In this document: piece after piece, positions 32,935 to 46,160 of the stretch
How positions within the stretch are numbered: the stretch's first letter is position 1
How the letters are laid out: the number at the start of each line of letters is the position of its first letter
NCBI RefSeq assembly: GCF_052857255.1
Contig: NC_135498.1
Span: 161,658,124-161,722,123 of the forward strand
Reading direction: 5' to 3'
DNA from: Amblyomma americanum
Lineage: Eukaryota > Arthropoda > Arachnida > Ixodida > Ixodidae
Length of the DNA stretch: 64,000 bases
Program-made: the position numbers and the translations under genes
The notes under the pieces: model-generated
Seen by the model: the letters and a program-made list of their open reading frames with translations, nothing else
Told to the model about the DNA's origin: nothing
Databases searched by the model: none

Positions 32935-33239
32935 ATAAGCAAATCTCGTCGATGGCAGACGATGCGATGATGCGCCAGGCGTGAAGCGAGCGAGCGAGAG
33001 CGGCTACCAGAAGTAAACAATGATGACGTATTCGTAGGCGGAGAGTCGCGCCAGCATCTATTCTTTATTTTTTATGGCTCCCTTTGGCGTATGAGTTGAG
33101 AGGGAAAAGACGGACTGTCATTTTTAATCACCTGCATCTCTGGTGTTGCCAGAAATACGTGGAAAATTTTTGCGGTAGAAAGATGGGCGGTTCAGTATTT
33201 ATCAGTGTTCTGGCTTTTCTTACACTCGGTACAAACCCC

Positions 33240-34850
33240 TTTCTGGGTCCGTTTAAGGACGAGCGGTTATCTTGCCTTCACATTACATGACCTGCCCAAG
33301 GCCGTTTCTTCCTCCTGATTTCCACTAGGATGTCATTAACCCGAGTTAGTTTCCTCACCCAGTCTCGCTTCTAGTCTCTGAATGTTACACCTATCGTTTT
33401 TCTTGCAATCGGTCGCTGCGTTGCCCTTAATTGAAGCTAAACCCTTTTCGTCAGCCTCCACATTTCTGCCCCGTACGTGAACACTGGTAAGTTACAGCTG
33501 TTGTATACTTTTCTATTCACACATATTAGTAAACTGCCATTCATGACCTGAGAGAGCCCCATTCTTATTCTTCTAGTTATTTACATCTCATGATCCGGAT
33601 CAGCGGTCACTACCCGACCTAAGTAGACATCTTTAGGACTTCCAGCACCTCGCTACCAGTTGTGAACTTTTGTTCCCTTGCCAGACTGTTAAACATTACT
33701 TTTGTTTTCTGCATGCTAACTTTTAGACCTACCATCCTGCTCTGCTTAACTCATTGCTCATCATCATCATCATCATCATCATCAGCCTTACTACTCCCAC
33801 TGCAGGGCAAAGGCCTCTCCAATGTCTCTCCAACTAACCCTATCCTTTGCCAGCTGCATCCACCCTTTGCCTGCAAACTTCTTAATCTCATCCGCCCACC
33901 TAACCTTCTGCCGCCCCCTGCTGCGCTTACTTTCTCTTGGAATCCACTCCGTTACCCTTAAGGACCAGCGGTTATCTTCCCTTCGCATTACATGCCCTGC
34001 CCAAGCCCATTTCTTTCTCTTGATTTCGACTAGGATGTCATTAACCTGTATTTGTTCCCTCACCCACTCTGCCCGCTTCTCGTCTCTTAACGTTACGCCT
34101 ATTATTTTTCTTTCCATGGCTCGCTGCGTTGTCCATAACTTAAGCTGAACTCTTTTCGTTAGCCTCCGCGTTTCTGCCCCGTAGGTGAGTACCGGTAATA
34201 TTAAGCTGTTGTACAGTTTCCTCTTCAGGGAAATTGCTTCATTGCTCATGCTTTGCAATAAATCTCATGAGTGACTCAGCAAGGCGATGTCATCAGCGAA
34301 TCGAAGATTATTTAGGTATTTTTCATTAACTCTTATCCCCAACTGTTAACAATTCAGGCCTCGGGATACCTCCTGTAAACAGGCGGTGAAGAGCTTTGGC
34401 GAGATCGTGTCTTCCTGCCTGACGCCCTTTCTTATTGGAATTTTATTGCTGACTTTATGGAGGACTGTGGAAGCTGTCCAGTTCCCATATATATCCTCCA
34501 GTATTCACACATAAGGCTCCCCTACGCCGTCATTCCGCAATGCCCGCATGACTGCCGAGGTTTCCACTGAGTCAAATGCTTTCTCGTAATCAATAAAGGC
34601 TATATATAGGGGTTCATTATAATCTGCGCGTTTCTCTATCACCTGGTTGATAGTTTTAATATGGTCTATTGTGGAATATTCATTACGAAAGCCTGCCTGA
34701 TCATTTAGTTGATTAAAGTCTAAGGTTACCCTGACTCTATTAGCGATTACCTTAGTGAATATCTCGTAGGAAACAGACAGTAAGCTGATCGGCCTGTAAT
34801 TTTTCATGTCCTTGGCGTGTCCTTTGCCCTGCAGTGCGCGTAGTGAGGGT
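33240..34850 (-). mobile_element. RTE/BovB-like LINE fragment, split by a second RTE insertion
   Basis: The outer copy reads on the minus strand from 34850: KNYRPISLLSVSYEIFTK, QAGFRNEYSTIDHI, FIDYEKAFDSVE, RFADDIALLSHS, a stop, then DLLQ up to 34250. It continues after the insertion at 33750 with KQSRMVGLKVSMQKTKVM and on toward a C-terminal region near 33240. The two halves join in the order expected for one RTE polymerase. Several stops and frameshifts are present. RTE-type assignment comes from the RT motif set and the GAET/WAGHVMRR-type C terminus. Confidence 0.8.
33762..34238 (-). mobile_element. 5'-truncated RTE-type LINE nested in the outer copy
   Basis: It is 477 bp, with the 3' terminal region only: ISLKRKLYNSLILPVLTYG, MERKIIGVTLRD, WAWAGHVMRREDNRW, KVRWADEIKKFAG, WRDIGEAFALQWE, then a (TGA)n tail on the minus strand. 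Perfect 11-bp duplications 'tcattgctcat' flank it at 33751-33761 and 34239-34249. Confidence 0.88.
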
Positions 34851-35756
34851 GATGATGATGAGAGTACTCTATAGTACCAATAACAATGATTGCAGCGAGA
34901 GAAAACAAATGTGAATACGAGGACCGGAAATAGGGAGTGGAAAAAGGAAGGAAAGTCAATGCCCACAGACGCCGCCATTTTCGCACTGTGAAAAAGTACT
35001 CCTCACGGAGTTAGAATACTTTTTACCGCTGTTCCAAGCGAAGCCAAATGGTAAGCTCGGTTTGCCGATGCCTTGTGGCGTATTACAACTGGCGATTCGA
35101 AGCAGAACCCCGATTCTTTGAAGGAATACAAAATCCGTCTTTGCCAATAATAATCTAGAATTTGTATCGAAGTCACCGATTTATGCATGTTTTTCATTTT
35201 TTCGGAGCAAGAAAATGTGCTCGGGATCGCCCATGGAACACGTCATTAGACCCTTAAGCCTTCACCGCCACCCCTTGCGCTATGTATTTGCCGTGCTTTT
35301 GGTGTTCTGGTCACTAGTACGTGACGCTGCTGTTGTACATCAACGTCTTAATCTTTCTGCCGTTAGTTATGCGCTGACAAATTCTCTACTGCTATAGTAT
35401 TGCCCTCGTAGCCATGCAATAGAGCCGGCCGAATCAAGAAATAGAAGTGCTCGTCGATGTCGCCAACTGTAGCTTTATGTAGCCGCACACCGAACTGACA
35501 GGGCAGTCTGAGCGGCTTAACACATCAGTATGGACGAATAGTGGTAGGCGAGTCTTGTGGCACGTCAAGCGCCGAGAGCGGCCCAGAGACAATGAGCACA
35601 CCGCCTCGCACGGAAGTGAGAAGGGCCAAATAGAGGCAAGGAACTCCTAGTGCGCCAGCAGCCTGGAAAGTAAGCGTCAGAGGGCGGCGCGATCTCAAGG
35701 CGCTAAAGCAGCCTTGCACATCAAGAGCGCTGCAAATCTCCAAGATAATGGACGTT

Positions 35757-35922
35757 TTTAGCTTACCGAGACGTATTACTGGAGACATGTGCACCGGTAT
35801 ACCGAATGCCTTCCGCGTACGCGCATTGACATGCGTGCGGCCAGGCGGGGCCATTGCGCGTACGCGGAAGGCTTCCGGTTAACCGGTGCACGTCTCCGGT
35901 AGTACGCCTCCGGTATGCTAAC
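35757..35922. repeat. hairpin (foldback) element
   Basis: Arms of about 65-70 nt (35759-35828 and 35852-35921) pair around a 23-nt GC-rich spacer. The core 'ccttccgcgtacgcgca' is perfectly complementary, and the outer part ('gcaccggtataccg', 'ggagac') has a few mismatches. Confidence 0.85.
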
Positions 35923-35929
35923 AGGTCTA

Positions 35930-38900
35930 ATAAGAGGGAGAAGGCGGCGTCACGGGCAGTAATCATAGGACATGGCTGATAAACATGTGCGGTTACGACC
36001 TATTATGAGTCGTCTGAGAAACCAACCCGGCTTTAATGCAATGCATTGCATGTTAGAACCTCTCGATGTATGGAAGCTTGTATGGCCCATTCTGTTTCGT
36101 GCTGTCACCCGAGCAGCTGGGTAAGTGTACTTAGGGCTGCAATCCTGGGTGGTGCTATAAGACGGCTAGTTTTAAATACTGCATTGCAAAAACTCAATCC
36201 CGGCTAGCTTAGTCGGGCGGATTTCCGAGTCGTGGGCTGCAGCCCACGTTGGGCGTGTATGTACAGGGTTGGTCAAACGTTTCCAGGCCACAGGATCTGC
36301 TTTTGGGCGGCAAATCCTGCCAATTATGATAGCAATGAGCCTATCAACGTCCTCACAGGTGAGAATGACAGTTATCCTATCTGTATAGAGACCCTGTAAA
36401 GCTGACCCTCTTACCTGGGAACTTTTGACCGACCCTCTTACACAAAGAAAGAGCGCCTGCCCATACACTGCGCGGAAATAAGTTAGCCTTCATCTTAGGG
36501 TCAGTCTTCCTGCTGCTGCCCTATATTTAGCCTCTTAAACTGCTAGAATTGATTTCGTTTCATTCATAGCATGAAGGCTGAAACGCTACAAATTAAATGT
36601 GCCTGATTTATAGGGAAACGCATCGGCTTTGAGACATACCTGTATAGGAGATGTGTTTATAAAATGCGTTTACTTAGCTGCTTTGACACAAACCTTGCGC
36701 ATAAAATATTAAATGCTTGAAGACTACCGTAGGCTGATTATACTTGCGCCCTCTTTCATGTAGGTGAATTACCTTAAATGTAACTGTCGGTAGCACGGGC
36801 TGTAGACTTAGCACAGATAAAGCAACCATCCACTTACCATGATAGTGCTGATACCAGATCATCTGCGTAGGCGACTCTTACTATATTGAGCTGAAAGCAA
36901 ATAACACGTGCTCAGTGCACAAAATTCTCTTCAAACATGGAAGAAGGTCATAAAAGGAAACCCCTAGGCGCACGTGAATATTGTGTTGTGCATTTAAATC
37001 GAAAACATGGCTCACATTCAGAAGTCAAGTCCAACAGCATGTTTCTTTGTGTAGAGAAGTTTTGAAGACCTGCAGCTTTAGTTAACAGATACAAATTTAT
37101 TGCAAACCAAGTAAGAGACACAAAGTTAGGTTTGTCATTTCTTTTAATATGCAGCCCTGCAGAATTTTCAAGTAACAAGATTTATGCCCCGAAATTATGC
37201 AGGCGTGTTCGAAATTTGTTCCGTCCCCACTAAACTGATAAACGCAAGCTGTACGCAGCCAGATGAGGACCGAAGTGAGCGTCATAGTTCAGGTGCCACC
37301 CCACCCCCCTTACTCCGTCTTCTCCCATCCTTTTTCTTGGAGTTCGTGCTCTGCTGTGCCCTGCGAATTTCCATCCCCACCCACTTTTGCAAAATACACT
37401 ACTTTGTCCTCTTCCCGTGCTGGAAACAATTATTCGTACATGTAAAAGATGCCCTAGAAATATATCCAGGGAAGAAAGCACTATCGTCTTTTAAAACTAG
37501 TAAGGTTTCAGTGAATTTGTCTTTCGGTCTTTTACGCAGAACCTTCCTGTGTGAATTTTCACATGTAGTATTTTAAAGATTTCCATCTGTGACTAAGAAT
37601 TTACACGTTTTAAATTTCAGTTCTCATGCCTCGCATTCTTATGACAAATAAACGATATGTCTAGAGGTTATCAAGAGCCTAGCTGGCTGTTGAGTACTTT
37701 AGCCAAGCTCCCCACAACATCATGCGACAAAACGGCGTCCTCAATCAGACACACCGGCCTTCGTGCTGAAGGCTTTAGCCGCATGAACGGCGCTATTAGC
37801 TGCCGCTGTTAAAAAGACACCAGCTTTAACAGAACTCGCAAGCAGCAGCTAGGCCCTGCACTTATGCGCCCGTTCTTTCCTTGTTTTTCTATCCAGAAAG
37901 GACAAAATCCCGAAGAGGCATCCGACGCAGCAGTGAATGGCAGCTTGGAGCTGGTACAGTCCGTCGTAGCTCCCCATGGTGTCTCGGAAAAAACCTGAAG
38001 AAAGAGATCCAACTTTACACCACCAACAACTAGTGTTTCATTGTGACAGACACTGTGGGGAAAAATTTGTTTGCTTGTATAGCATACCGCACACCGTATC
38101 GACTGGAAATGTAAGCATGTCTTCAACCACTGACTGTGCTCTGGCTCTTCATGTAGACAAATATGATTTTTTTTGTTGAAATTGTGACCTTAAAAGCGCC
38201 AAGAAACTTCATTGAGTTTTTCAAACAACGGCACAGGTATGTAGCTTATTGAATTTTACAAAGCTTGGAATACCTTAGGAACACTCATTCTAATATTGTT
38301 TCGTTCCATATTCCTCATCTTCTGTTTGTTAATGATCTAGAATGTCGACTCAACAAGAAATTGAATACACGAAATATTTAATGTAACTCCTCCTCAGTGC
38401 AAAAATACCGAGAACAAATCGTAAATTGTGAAATAGCAGTAATTTTTTGAAGCCTTCGTGGTTTCACAAGAAAAAATGGCGCGCCAAAAAGAGGGCTTTT
38501 GAAGAATAACAACAAGCGCGTTATTTTTCCATCGTCAATCCACCAACCATCTCAAGTAGCCACACTTAAATAAATTACGTTGCCGTGAATGTATCAACGA
38601 AGTAACACGTTTTACCACGCCAAATATATTCTCTGTCGCATCTCACAGAAGCGTTTCACATGGTTTATGCTTTCATGGAGCAGCTACCAGAGTGACGTCT
38701 TAGGTCATTCATTATTGGTGTGCCAGCGCCACACACGAAATAATGGCACGATGGATACTAAGTGAAACGGCGAAGCACGCTATCTTTATAAGCGGGGCGT
38801 CACTTTTGTTGGTTCACTTGATTCGAGGAAGAATAGAGGCGATCATTTCAGGCATCCTGCAATATCCTATTACTGTACACTTTTCGCCACTCTCAGTTTA

Positions 38901-40840
38901 GCAGTAGTCGGACCCGGATACATCATGAAATAGTTCAATATATCGCTTATTCGATATATAGAAATGCAACCAGAAGCGCTTCTCTGTGACATAGAACAGA
39001 AGAAACACAGCGCCCACGCAAGTGACGCGCTTCTTGAAGAGACGTGCCTACTGCCCGCTAGCTAGTCGTGCAGCACTCACCGGGCGTTGCTAGGTCTAGC
39101 CTGCCTGGCATGAAATCCGCTGAGGACGACACTTTAAAAATGACAAACTGCCTGTCAAAAGATGTCTAATCCGGTTACTAGTGCCCTGTAAGTTGAATGT
39201 TCGTTTTTTTTTAATTAATGTGGGGTTTAGTTTGAGTTCATTTCAGAATTTATTGAATATGCAATTGTCTCGGTGAACAGGGTTGAAGGTAACGCAAAAG
39301 GTTCACTGATTACGCCCTGTTGCCAGCGTTTGGTCATTTCAAGCGCCGGCGGAACAGTGCGAATGGGCACAGGAAGTACAGAAACAACGGAGAGCGTTCC
39401 GCGACGCCATCGGCACCGAAGCACGCCAGGCGAGGGCCACCATTGGGCCTTAGTTAGGTTGGCTTCGAAGCATGATAGCGATGCGGCGTAGCAAATGTGT
39501 ACTCCAAGCCGAAGGCCAACCCCAAGCACACCCCATTTTCAACCCATCATGCGGTTAACACAGCGAGCGCTGGTAGCATGCAGGTGACCAAGGCCGCGCA
39601 GCCGACCCGTCTCTGCACATGGAAAGTCTTCTAAAAGCGACGTTAGGAGAGGCACTACGTTCGGGACCACCTCCCGCAGTTTGATAAATCGAGCGAGTAG
39701 CAAAATAACAATTCGACGTACAGGGTGACATTTCTTCACTTTTAGGCAGAATTTTCAAGGGCATAATCTGTGTGTTCTGTATAGCCGATATTTTGAAATA
39801 TGCGGACACGACTGTACTTCTTTCATAGTGACCTCCTATCCCATTTGTTATATCTGAGTGTGATGGTAAAAGGCGCTGCAGAACTCGTTAAGAAATATTT
39901 TCGGGCGCTCCTCTCTGACTGTTTTCTACGGTCTACATCATGACACACGTACTCCCACTGCCGCTGCATTAAAAAATCGTGCTCACTTATAAGATTTATC
40001 TCACCGCCGTAAACTTTCCCAAGACGCGCTCTTAAAAAACGCTTAATCAGTATCCTTCACTTCCGCCCGACCATCCCGTCAGCTTTCTTTTCATGTTTCG
40101 GTCGTCTGCCGTGACAGTCAAGTGCATCGCGTGTCGTTCTTCCGCACTTCTTAAGTCCTTCATACCGCACACTATCATTGAGTGCAACAGCTTACTAGCG
40201 TACAAAGACATTGAACCTAACGCAACAAGATTTCATGATCTAATACGCAGGGACGTTCATATTTAAATACTTTTTCGCCTTATTTGTTCCCTGTTGTTTT
40301 AAAATTGCTTCTTTTTTGGTGCCTAAAAACTTTTGTTATATTTTTCGTTTCTTCTACGCCGTTATTAATTTTTCCTGCGTGGGATTTTTTTAAATAATTT
40401 TCTGTTTTGTGTACTTGTGAACTTAGTATCAGGAGTAAGTTATACTACTATGTTTTATAACTAACCTAGTGATTGTACCTTTTCCTAGATCTTGAAGTTC
40501 CTAATAATACGTTGCACATTACCCCCTTTGCTCTGGAATACGCTGAAAATAGGGACTTCAGGAGTATCTTCAATAAAGAAATACAAATGTCCCACGAACG
40601 TGGAAAAACCTATATAAATATCTCGCAACAAAAAGCGCAATTCGATTGGCCGCGCTTAATTCTAATGTAATAGACACCGCTTTTTTAAAGGCTACTTCGG
40701 TAGTTTCTCAATATGCAAGTATTTCAGTTAATTATTTACTGTAGGTTCGGCCTATTGTCTTCATAATTCTCGCCAAGTCCAGCAGCCGTGCTATATTTCT
40801 TCCCTGCATGTCAGTTTTGAAATTTGCTTAATTATAGGAA
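35930..40840. other. no gene recognised
   Basis: Long AT-rich stretch without supported exons, splice-bounded frames or recognisable repeats. A perfect 18-bp palindrome lies at 36231-36248 ('cgtgggctgcagcccacg'). Confidence 0.4.
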
Positions 40841-41113
40841 AAAACAGCGCTAGCACATTCAAACACAAAACGAGAATCGGAACACGAGACACAAGAGCTG
40901 ATTGTGAACTGAAATTTATTGACTGAAGGTGGACATCTTATGAATGCGCGGAACAGATGGGAAAATGAAGGGAACGAAACAGTGGGGGAAAATTATACAG
41001 CGTCGAAGAATACACACGCGAGGATTCAATAAAATTCAGTTTACAGCCAGCGCTTCTGTGAAGTGTTTTTTTCTGTAGTTCTGTTGTTTTATGTGTTAGC
41101 GCTGATATTTTTT
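40841..41113 (+). mobile_element. MITE-like non-coding repeat, copy 3
   Basis: It starts 'aaaacagcgctagcacattc' and ends 'ttatgtgttagcgctgatat', which are inverted to each other, so terminal inverted repeats are visible here. The interior 'tgaactgaaatttattgact' and 'gaacagatgggaaaatgaag' match copies at 10907 and 11680. Confidence 0.75.
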
Positions 41114-41974
41114 CTAGAATCAGGATGCACGCACTCGCCAAAAAAGCAGCTTTAATTGATATTTACGCTTTGCGCGGTGTCTCTTGGTCTGAATTCAGGG
41201 CATGAGCAGGAACATGTTTGCGACGTTATTAATATTACCCGCACGTTTATGAGTGCTGTGCACTTTCTAAGGCTCCGTTTACGCTTGTTTCAGGTCCTCT
41301 GCGGAATTTAAATACGGCACTTCGGTTTGCTGTTCTTGTCGTTTTCAAATAGTACCAATCTGTATTTGAAAAAAAGAAAGAAACGACGTTGGGCCAGAGA
41401 GGGGAGACTAAAAGGAATTCGGTGTAATTTCGACTCAAAATTCGCAAAGAAACCCTGGAGCTGCGATTTGTGACAAACTCACACATGCGGACATGAGATT
41501 ACATTGCCGCTTAAGGTGGTTTGAAGGAAGTAATGCTTCATGCGAGTATTTTACGTAGCCGTCCTCATGGATTTCTTTCTATTGATGGGCTGCTTCGGTA
41601 ACCCATGTGAAAAAGCAACTCCACAGATGGGGAACGCTAAAAACATTTATTGATCGCTGACATTACAATGGCCACTGCTGCTTCTCCAGCCACGCGTACC
41701 AAACGAGACCGTCCTCGTTTACTCCGAGGACATGGCGAAGCTCTTCCGCCGGGCTGATCCCAACATGTCCGAAGAGAAGAAGCTGCGCTTTCTTATGAGG
41801 GGCATCAAGGAGCAGATCTTAGTTTGAAGCCCGCTCAGAACAGTCGGCGAATTTGTTTCCGAAGCCAATTCGATGGGGAAGATGCTCGACACCCGATCCA
41901 GACAGTACGAGCGTGCGCCGTCGCTGATGGCTACCAGCGGTGTCGATGCTTCTAGCCAGGACGTCCTTCGGGAT

Positions 41975-42111
41975 ATCACTGATCACAAGAGACAGCGACG
42001 GGCTTCGACGAGCCTCTTCAGATCACAGCTCAAGATCGCTGTCACTTCCTCTTTTTAGGCGGCGCGTGCTTCAGGTCAGCGCTAAGCGAACATGCGGAAT
42101 GCACTGTGTGA
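41975..42111 (+). repeat. inverted repeat, left arm, within the gypsy gag region
   Basis: About 137 bp that recur in reverse complement at 46014-46160, including 'gatcgctgtcacttcc' and 'cagcgctaagcgaaca'. It interrupts the gag-like reading. Confidence 0.85.
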
Positions 42112-44013
42112 CTGTGTATAGTGCCAATGCGTCCCAATCGCAGCGTGGTCAATGGCCTCGTGGTGCTTCGGCCCCCGAAGCACCATACTACTGTGCCCGG
42201 TCGCCGTCACCACGACGTTCTTCCGCCGACATTACGCGCGGAAGGTCTCCTAGACCACGTCGGTAAAACTAGAAGCGGCAACCTTTGGGGAAGGTTGCTC
42301 CCCGTACGACGCACCGACGATCACCAGCCCGATAGCACGCCTCGACGCATCAATTCTCCGCCGCAACAAAACCGCCTGGCGCCGCTCCGCAGTCGTGACC
42401 TGACTCCGCGACGCTCCCGTACATCTACGGCTACAACTGCTGATCTGAACACTTCAATCGACGGTACCGAAGTCACCGCACTCGTGGACACCGGCGCCGA
42501 CTACTCGGTAGTCAGTGGACCTTTTGCCGCGACTCTGAAAAAGCAGCCACACCCTGGACGTGCCCACAGCTTCGTACTACTGGGGGCCATTTGATCACCC
42601 GAGCTGGCAAGTGGACGTCACGAGTGACCATCGAAGAGGACACGTACCTGGCCGCCTTCGTCGTACTCGACCAGTGTTCCCGGGACGTAATCCTCGGAAT
42701 GGATTTTATAACAGAAAATGGCACGGTCATTGACCTTAAATCGAAGCCAGTGACCAAGACCACAATCCACAGTGCTTCCGAACGTCCCGCGGCTCTTTAC
42801 ATCCTTGATGACGTCACCATTCCACCCCTTTCGAGCGCTGTGGTGTCTGTCGGCGCGGAGGCGCTGCGGAAGCTTGAAGGTGTCGTAGAAAGCAAACAAA
42901 TTATGCTTTTCGACCGCTGCCTGGCTGTCGCCAGAGGGTCCGCTTGCCTCGAAAACTGAGAAACCGAAGTGCCTACGAATTTTGGAGGTGAGCACCGACA
43001 TGTCAGCCTTGGGACCACTGTGGTCCGCATTCATGGTATCGCCGACATTCGACGAGCGCCCAACCTTGCCATGGTGTCGTCAACTGAAGTTCCCACCGGT
43101 GTTCACAACTTCCAGTACGACATTAACCCCGCGCTTTCGCCGCAGCAGCGAGGCCAAGTAGATAATCTCCTTCAGCGCTACGGTGATAACTTCTCGACTT
43201 CTTCCAGCGTTGGAAGAACACACTTGGCAAAGCATCGGATAATTACGGATGACACCGTGACCCTATTAGATAGTCACCTTACCGTGTGTCTTCCACTGAA
43301 CGCGCTGAAATCAGCCGTAAAATTAAGGAGATGCTTCGAGACGACGTCATTCGGCCCTCTCGTAGTCTCTGGGCAGCAGCTGTCATCCTCGGGAAGAAAA
43401 AAGATGGTACATTGCTGTTTTGTGTTGGCTACCGTCACCTAAACAAAGTAACTAACAAAGATGTTTATTTCCTTCCTCGAATTGACGATGCTCTCGGCCA
43501 CCTCTGCTATGCAATATATTACTCATCCGTGGACCCCAACTCCGGATAATGGCAAATCGAGGTAGATGAACGGGACCGAGAAGAAAAGCATTTATTGCTC
43601 CGGGCGGGTTCTGTGAGTTTAAGGCGATAGCATTTGGTTTGTGCTCTGCACCCGCAATGTTCCAACGGCTGATGGACACAGTTCTGGCAGACTTGAAGTG
43701 GCAGACATTCCTCGTCTACATTGATGACGTGGTTGTGTTCGCCCCAACGTTTGAGGAGCACCTTCGGCGCCTCGAAGTTGTACTCCAAGCCCTAAAGTAT
43801 TCTGGGCTAATAACGTTAAAAAAAATGAGAAATTCCACTTTGCTTACACTGAGCTAACGTTCTTCGGTCACATAGTCAGATACGATGGAGTTCGGCCGGA
43901 CCCAGACAAAACCAAAGCTATTGCCAATTTCTGTCCACCGCAGGACCCAAAGGCAGTCCGCCGCTTTCTAGGATTATGTGCTACTACCGTCGCTTTGTGA
44001 AAGGTTTCGCTTG

Positions 44014-44149
44014 AATTTCCGAGCCCCTGACGAGTTTGACGAGGACAGACACACCTTTCGCGTGGGATGCCCCTCAAGCACAATTTCCGAGCCCCTGACG
44101 AGTTTGACGAGGACAGACACGCCTTTCGCGTGGGAGGCCCCTCAAGCAC
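44014..44149 (+). repeat. 68-bp tandem duplication in the gypsy pol region
   Basis: Units 44014-44081 and 44082-44149 differ by a few bases only. 68 is not a multiple of three, so the duplication itself shifts the pol frame between reverse transcriptase and RNase H. Confidence 0.9.
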
Positions 44150-46013
44150 AAGCATTCAAAACGCTTCAGCGCTACCTGCAAGCACCTCCAGTTCTGGCTC
44201 TCTTCGAAGAAAGCAAAGATGCTGAGCTTCATACTGACGCAAGCAACGTAGGCCTGGGTGCCGTTCTGCTCAAATCCACAGCAGTCGAGAACGAGTCATC
44301 GCTTACGCCAGCCCCTCTTTGTCTCACGCTGAAGCTAACTACTCGGCAACTGAGAAAGAGTGTGTCGCGATAGTGTGGGCGGCGTCGAAATTTCGACCCT
44401 ACCTTTATGAAAAACGTTTTACTGTAGTTACGGACTGCCTTGCGTTGGCTCGTGACCCTCGAAGATCCGTCAGCCCGCCTTGTCAGATGGAGTCTGCGCC
44501 TCCAAAAATACTACATGGAAGTGGCGTACAAGCCCTGCCGGAAGCACTCGGACGGCGATTGCCTCTCGCGCGCCCCAGTCGAATCCCCAGCGGAGGACGG
44601 CAACTACGACGACGACATCCCCTTAAATGCGATCAGTGGAACGAGCATCGCTGAAAAGTAATGCTCCGAACCGGAACTTCGGGACCTCATGGAATTTCTT
44701 AGCGGTAGCCGCCCGACTGGCCCGAAGGCTTTTAAGCGCTCGGTAGCGTCACTCTGCGTTCGCCATGGTGTGTTCGTGAAGAAAAATTTCGCCGCAAATA
44801 ATCAGCAATACCTTAATGTCATACCTACGAGCATTTGTGACGAAATTCTTCTAGTTCACATAACAAACCGGCTTCTAGACATTTGGGAGTAGCACCCACG
44901 TTTGCAAGGTAAAGGAGAACTATTACTAGCCCCGCCTTCAGTCGGACGTTGCGCACTACGTCAGAACGTGCCGAGGCTGTCAGCGTCGCAAAGTGCCCTC
45001 AATAAAACCAGCTGCATTCGTGAAGCCTATAGCACCACCATCGCGGCCTTTCCAGCAGATCGGGATCGACATGTTGGGCCTATTCCCTCTTTCTCATTCA
45101 GGAAACAAGTGGGTTATCGGGGCAATCGTTGCAACTGACTTCCTGACACGATACGCGGAAGCATCAGCTCTGCCAAGCGCCACAGCCCTTGACGTGGCAA
45201 AATTTTTCATCCATCAGATCATTTTGCGTCACATTGTACCGGAGATCCTAATCACCGACAGGGGTACAGAATTCATGGTTGACCTCCTACAGCATATTTT
45301 ACGCCAAAGTCATACAGACCACCGAAGGCGACATCCTACCACCCTCATACGAACGGTTTAACAGAACGATTAAACAAAATGCTAGGTGACGCGCTCTCAA
45401 TGTATGTCGACGTTCAGCACAGAACTTGGGACGAAGTACTCCCATAGTCACCTTTTCATACAATACAGCCGCACAGGAAACGATAAACATGCCACCGTTC
45501 GGTCTAGTTTACAGCCGCGACTTGATAACAATGCTCGACGTCATGTTACCGCACATGGACGACATCGACAAGAATGCGAATCTTCCCACCTTCCTGCACC
45601 TCGCTGAAGAGGCTCGTCAGCTGTCCAGAGAGCGGATTCTCGAACAACAATGCCGAGATTCTCAATACTATAACCTCCAACACAGTGATGTTCGGTACAC
45701 ATCAGGAGACCGTGTGTGGGTTTGGTTTGCCATTCGCCGACGCGGACTTAGCGAAAAGCTCTTCTTTCGGTATTTCGGTCCCTACAAATTGACCAGGCCA
45801 ATAGGAGCCCTCAACTATGAGGTTGTTCCTGACGGCTTTCAGAAATATCGGCGATCTCTGCACACTGAGGTGGCACACGTTGTCCATCTCAAGTCTCACT
45901 ACGGGCGGTAGCGGTAGAGCTGGATTTTCGCGCGCACATCATGCTTCCCCTAGTGAAGTTTTATAAACACAGAGGCTACGTATCGGGACAATGATATTTC
46001 TTTCCGGGGGCAA

Positions 46014-46160
46014 ATGACACAGTGCATTTCTCGTGTTCGCTTAGCGCTGGCCTGCAGCACCCGCCAACTCAAAAAGAGGAAGTGGAAGTGACAGCGATCT
46101 GGGGCTGTGATTTGAAGACTTTCGTCGAAGCCCACCGCTGTCTCTTGAGATCAGTGATCT
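46014..46160 (-). repeat. inverted repeat, right arm, downstream of integrase
   Basis: Reverse complement of 41975-42111 with scattered substitutions and a small duplication of 'cacttcc'. It lies about 100 bp after the integrase end. Confidence 0.85.

Larger units (their letters stand above)
41670..45911 (+). mobile_element. decayed Ty3/gypsy-type LTR retrotransposon interior
   Basis: Collinear remains. Gag-like segment 41687-41960 (NETVLVYSEDMAKLFRRADP, then RFLMRGIKEQ). Protease LVDTGADYSVV near 42481. Reverse transcriptase with an LRDDVIRPS block near 43330 and catalytic YIDDVVVFA near 43717. RNase [15 protein letters not shown] near 44227. Integrase zinc-finger CRGCQRRK near 44970, catalytic IGIDMLG near 45057 and ITDRGTEF near 45250, and a C-terminal RYFGPYKLTRPIG domain ending near 45911. 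The order PR-RT-RH-IN defines Ty3/gypsy. Many frameshifts and stops disable it, including a 68-bp tandem duplication at 44014-44149. I could not find LTRs, a primer-binding site or TSDs, so the element ends are unknown. Confidence 0.88.
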
